64,000 nt of DNA from Turnera subulata. Its lineage: Eukaryota > Streptophyta > Magnoliopsida > Malpighiales > Passifloraceae. The translations under genes were made by a program, and so were the position numbers. Under the pieces are notes generated by a model. That model was not told the origin of the DNA and did not search any database. It saw nothing but the letters and a program-made list of their open reading frames with translations. The stretch covers positions 62,001-126,000 of the forward strand of contig JAKUCV010007504.1 of the NCBI GenBank assembly GCA_028386065.3, given 5' to 3'. The stretch's first letter is position 1. The number at the start of each line of letters is the position of its first letter. Positions 60,334 through 64,000 of the stretch are shown in pieces.

Positions 60334-63300
60334 TTCATATATGAGTAAGAGATCGTGATTGATTATCAACAATGCTGTGAGATTGCAAATTTTATGCAGC
60401 GCCTTGCAAGTATTTATATCTGTCTAAGGCCATTACTATGTAGGCACTGTTTGAGTTTGTCTCTCAGTTTAAATAGTTGCTGTGACCTAGGATTTTTTTG
60501 CAAAGACTGGTTGGATAAAATTTCTGTAGCGTATTTCATGCTGTTTCTTTCAGATTACTGGTCACTTTTTCCTTGCATTCAACTGTTGGGTTTGCGTGGA
60601 GATATGTGATACTGAGCACATCTATCAATCCTGTACTTGTTTCATGTTAGAATATCACGTTCATTAAAGGAATATGTCATGGTTTGCCTTTATTCAGCTA
60701 ATCTTCTGCGTAGCAGAATCAATTTAACATAAGCTTCTCAATTAATAACCTTAGGTATTATTATAAAGATAAGAACTTTCAGCTAACCACCTACTACATT
60801 ATAGCCAGAGCTTGATGTAGAGAGGATCATTATAGGTTCCAAAGGCATAATTTCTCTCTTGCTATCACAATCTGGTTTAAAGTTTTATGTCAGACCAATG
60901 TTCAGCCAGTTATACTACAGCTGTTCCGTCCTGCATCTACTTATGATCACTATAGGTTCTTATGCTATAATTCTCACTAGGATGGTAGACGCGCCAGAGA
61001 GGTCCTGACCCTGATTCTCCTAATGGCTTAACCATATCATTTCGGTCCATATCCTTTATGCTTCTGCTCTGGAACAAAATGGTGACTTGCTGGGCCTTGG
61101 TGCTGCTTAGATTTACCACGGAATAGTGACAATTTGCAAGGATGAAGCTTGCCTGTGTGTAAGGTACAGCTGGAACTTTGGGTCAACGACCACCATGTAT
61201 CGTCGAGGCTAGTTGTTGCATTTCTTTTGCTTTAGTTTTGAGTTCTGGGATGTCACTTTCTTGAAAAATTATTGCAGTAAAGAAAACCTTTTGGGCCTCC
61301 GAGAAAGTGGAGGTAACACCATCAAACACAGAACTCTCTTAATCCACAAATGATAAAATGCTTGTGTAGTCTATTTTTCTAGATGTTGTTGACCTGAACG
61401 ACAGAAGGTACATATGAATATGTTGATGTAATGAAACTAGTTGTGGCCTACCACAACTATTAGTCACTTTGATTGACGAAAACATGATACTTAAAAGTCA
61501 GCAATCTACAAATGCAAAACTATTTCGTTTCCTCCAACAGTCAACAGCCAACAACCATGTTTTGTTAAATAGCTGACGTGCAGAATTTGGATTGCTTTGA
61601 TGTGTAAATGATTCTTAAACCTCTGCCACAAGTAATCTTGGTCGGCAATTGTCTCCCTCCGCCAACACAGATCCAACCACACAAAATACCTTTTCTTTCC
61701 TCCTCTGGCAAAAAAATGTAGTAGCTGTTAATTGACTTGCTAAGACTAAAATCATAAGCAATAATTTTGCACGGATATCAGCTTTATGGCTTTTTGAAAG
61801 ATAATTCAAAACACACGGTTAGCCAAAGATATGCTTTTAGGAATGCAATATCATTTCTCTGATCTATGTTTGTAGGTTGTGCTGCAAGCTAGGGTTAATT
61901 TGGAAACAAGTTACATTGCTTCCAGCAAATTCCATTCCTTTTCTCTTTAAATGGGTCATAAAGCAACGACCCTAGAATGAAATGCACATCCCTGACTTGA
62001 ATAGCATAACCCTTCCCTGTTTCAGATGCCATCTCCACCTGTTTAATTCTGATCCACTTCATGTATCACTAAGATTCAAACTTCATTGTCAAATCTTGGC
62101 AACATGTATAGTTCATCGTATTAAGAACAAGTGTTTCAATGGTCCAACAACAGACAACAACTACTAAACATGCCCATCTAATCCCACAAATAATCTTAAT
62201 GCCGTTCTGTGATGGGTAATTACATGTGGCACGCATGTGAACTGTCTTTGACGCAAATTGAGGGGAGGTCCTACTCCTACAAAACCCAATGGATGCTCTT
62301 CCAATGACTACATGCCTTTGATAATCTAATCAAAGTTCTCGAAAAGGATCTAACCAATTGATTCATATTCCCTTATCATGCTATTCGTACTGACTTTATT
62401 TGCTTCTCCATATCTTTCTTTTTTATTCTTGAGCTTAATGGGCATAGCCTTGAGGGTTGAGGGAAGTGTATTCTAGAAAGCAACTAGTACTAAAATAAAC
62501 ATATATGTCTTTCCTCTTTGGCTGTTATTGGTTGACAAAAGGAATCTTATTCTCATCACCCCATGAAAGGTTGCGTAATCCAAGCCTGGAAGTATATAGA
62601 AAAAACTGCTTTGTGTCTTGTTCCCTTTCCCAGCACAACAAACGCCATTCTTTACGAGAGACAGGACAAAATGTATTATATACTATAATTTGAATGCAAT
62701 GAGAATATTTTTGCCTTTTCATGTGGCCTACTAATTAAAAAAAAAGGGGGGAAAAAGTCGTGATGATTCTTTTAATGGGAATCATATTTTTTAGCAGATA
62801 TTAGGTTCTTCCCATGTAGTAATATATGTACACGAATCAGCCCTCATGTGCAGATATATGCCCTTTTGCCACCGTAATATCTTGTGATGCTTGTGTGCTT
62901 GTATAAGAGGATCTGCTTTTTTCTTGCAAAGTCATGATTAGATAATGCAGAACCTAGCTATTGTCCTTCTTTCTTTGGATACCTGTCTTTCGTCTGTACT
63001 TTTTCAGCTATGCATCTACTTTGCATCATCTTTTCATGCCAAAAATCAATTACCTTTTGCTACTTGGATGCTGAAAATATGTATCGGGCCAGGCCAGTGA
63101 CAAAAATATTCTTCTCATTATTGACTCTTTCAAAATAATATCACACTCGAAACTTTTGAAAAAGCAAGTGGGGAAGGGAACAAAGACGAAAGAAGATAAC
63201 ATACAATTAAATGCCAATTAGCTCATAAAATATAGAATACCAGGCCCATGAGATGATTGGGGAATAAGCCTTTGCATTTCATTTTGGTAACTCACTCATT

Positions 63301-63359
63301 CATTTGCTTGCTCAAATACATGAAATCGTCATAGTCTGATTTGGCGTTTAATTTAACTT
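60334..63359. other. Intergenic region between the 80-residue gene and the NAC gene
   Basis: About 3 kb between two genes that end towards each other. No conserved frame, RNA gene or clear repeat was recognised. Confidence 0.5.
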
Positions 63360-64000
63360 TCAATCCTTTCTTGTGAAAGGATAAGAACAAAAGCTATTGA
63401 AGGAACTAACTTCTTCCTGATCTAAACACTCATTAGAAGCAATCTCCGTGATTCCACTTGAACAGGAAGGAGAAGCTTGAGGAGGACCTGCCCTGAAGCT
63501 GTGATGTTCCACTGTAAAATCCATAGAACTGGGGCAAGGCACCTCATTAATGCAAGTTTCGTTGATCTTAGAGAACTTAGGCTTGAACCCATGTTTTTTA
63601 GGTCTCCTCTTTCTCTGGAATAAGCTATATACAACCCAATCGCCTTCCAGTAACTTCATCTGAGTATTCTGCAAGGAAATGTTTCAAAGTAAAACCATTA
63701 GTCATACACTTCAATATATAACAGTGTTTATATATAGATGCTATGAAGTATACATGATCCTGTTCCTGAATGTACTATACCTGGGTTGCATTGGAAATTG
63801 GTGCAAGGCTTAAAAGACTATATTCCCGCATGACCCATTGATGAGTTCTGTTTTCCTGATTAGAACGCTTTGACTCGCAGAAAACCAGAGTTCTCCTAAC
63901 CCCAACCGGACGCTGACAGGCAGAAGCTACAATTTGCTTGCCTCTGCCAACCGGCTTCCAGTACCCAGAACCGGCAGCTCTTTTGCATTTTGTTTCACTG
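63360..64000 (-). CDS. NAC-domain transcription factor, 3' part
   Basis: Two exons are visible: one running in from the window edge to 63781 and the last, 63668-63360, ending at TGA. The first encodes the NAC C and D subdomains: KRAAGSGYWKPVGRGKQIV, then VGVRRTLVFCESKRSNQENR and HQWVMREYSLL. The second starts with the E subdomain, GDWVVYSLFQRKRRPKKHG, then a short variable tail of about 75 residues. NAC proteins bind CGT[GA]-type sites as dimers. The tail is short, and MRE replaces the usual MHE in subdomain D. Subdomains A and B lie beyond the window. Subfamily cannot be fixed from this part. Confidence 0.92.

Overview
The window looks like nuclear DNA from a flowering plant, most probably a eudicot. 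It is AT-rich, its genes are split by many short GT-AG introns, and the proteins are plant-type: phytyl ester synthase-like enzymes, SKL1, NAC, C2H2-EAR and an At2g33490-type BAR protein. Transposons sit between and inside the genes. I could not fix the species. All exon structures were assembled by eye from reading frame, splice sites and comparison between copies.

Layout: 0-4.4 kb is a PIF/Harbinger-type DNA transposon whose left end lies outside the window. It has an apparently intact DDE transposase, a Myb/SANT-like partner gene, and a third same-strand ORF with an RNase H1 N-terminal (hybrid-binding-like) domain and a C-terminal hydrophobic segment. 5.7-29.8 kb is a tandem array of three genes for PES/DGAT-like plastid acyltransferases (alpha/beta-hydrolase plus acyltransferase), all on the plus strand with the same 14-exon plan. 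Copy A has a premature stop 44 codons before the conserved end. Copy B has lost a splice acceptor and 7 codons. Copy C has the longest intron because a LINE (with an assembly gap) inserted exactly over the exon 3 splice donor. Between B and C lie a broken ABCB transporter pseudogene, a tRNA-derived SINE, a hAT element with an 8-bp target duplication, and a long-TIR MITE with a 9-bp target duplication.

31.8-64 kb is a gene-rich stretch: a C2H2 zinc-finger/EAR repressor (-), an Atos/FAM214-like protein (-), SKL1, the inactive shikimate-kinase-like plastid protein (-), an At2g33490-like BAR/proline-rich protein carrying an internal 169-170 residue tandem duplication (-), a 997-bp TRIM-type LTR element, a small MGC-type putatively N-myristoylated protein (-), an 80-residue two-exon protein (+), and the 3' part of a NAC gene (-) cut by the window edge.

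The genes do not form an operon or pathway. The one local functional group is the PES array, which would act in plastids on phytol and fatty acids released from chlorophyll and galactolipid breakdown.
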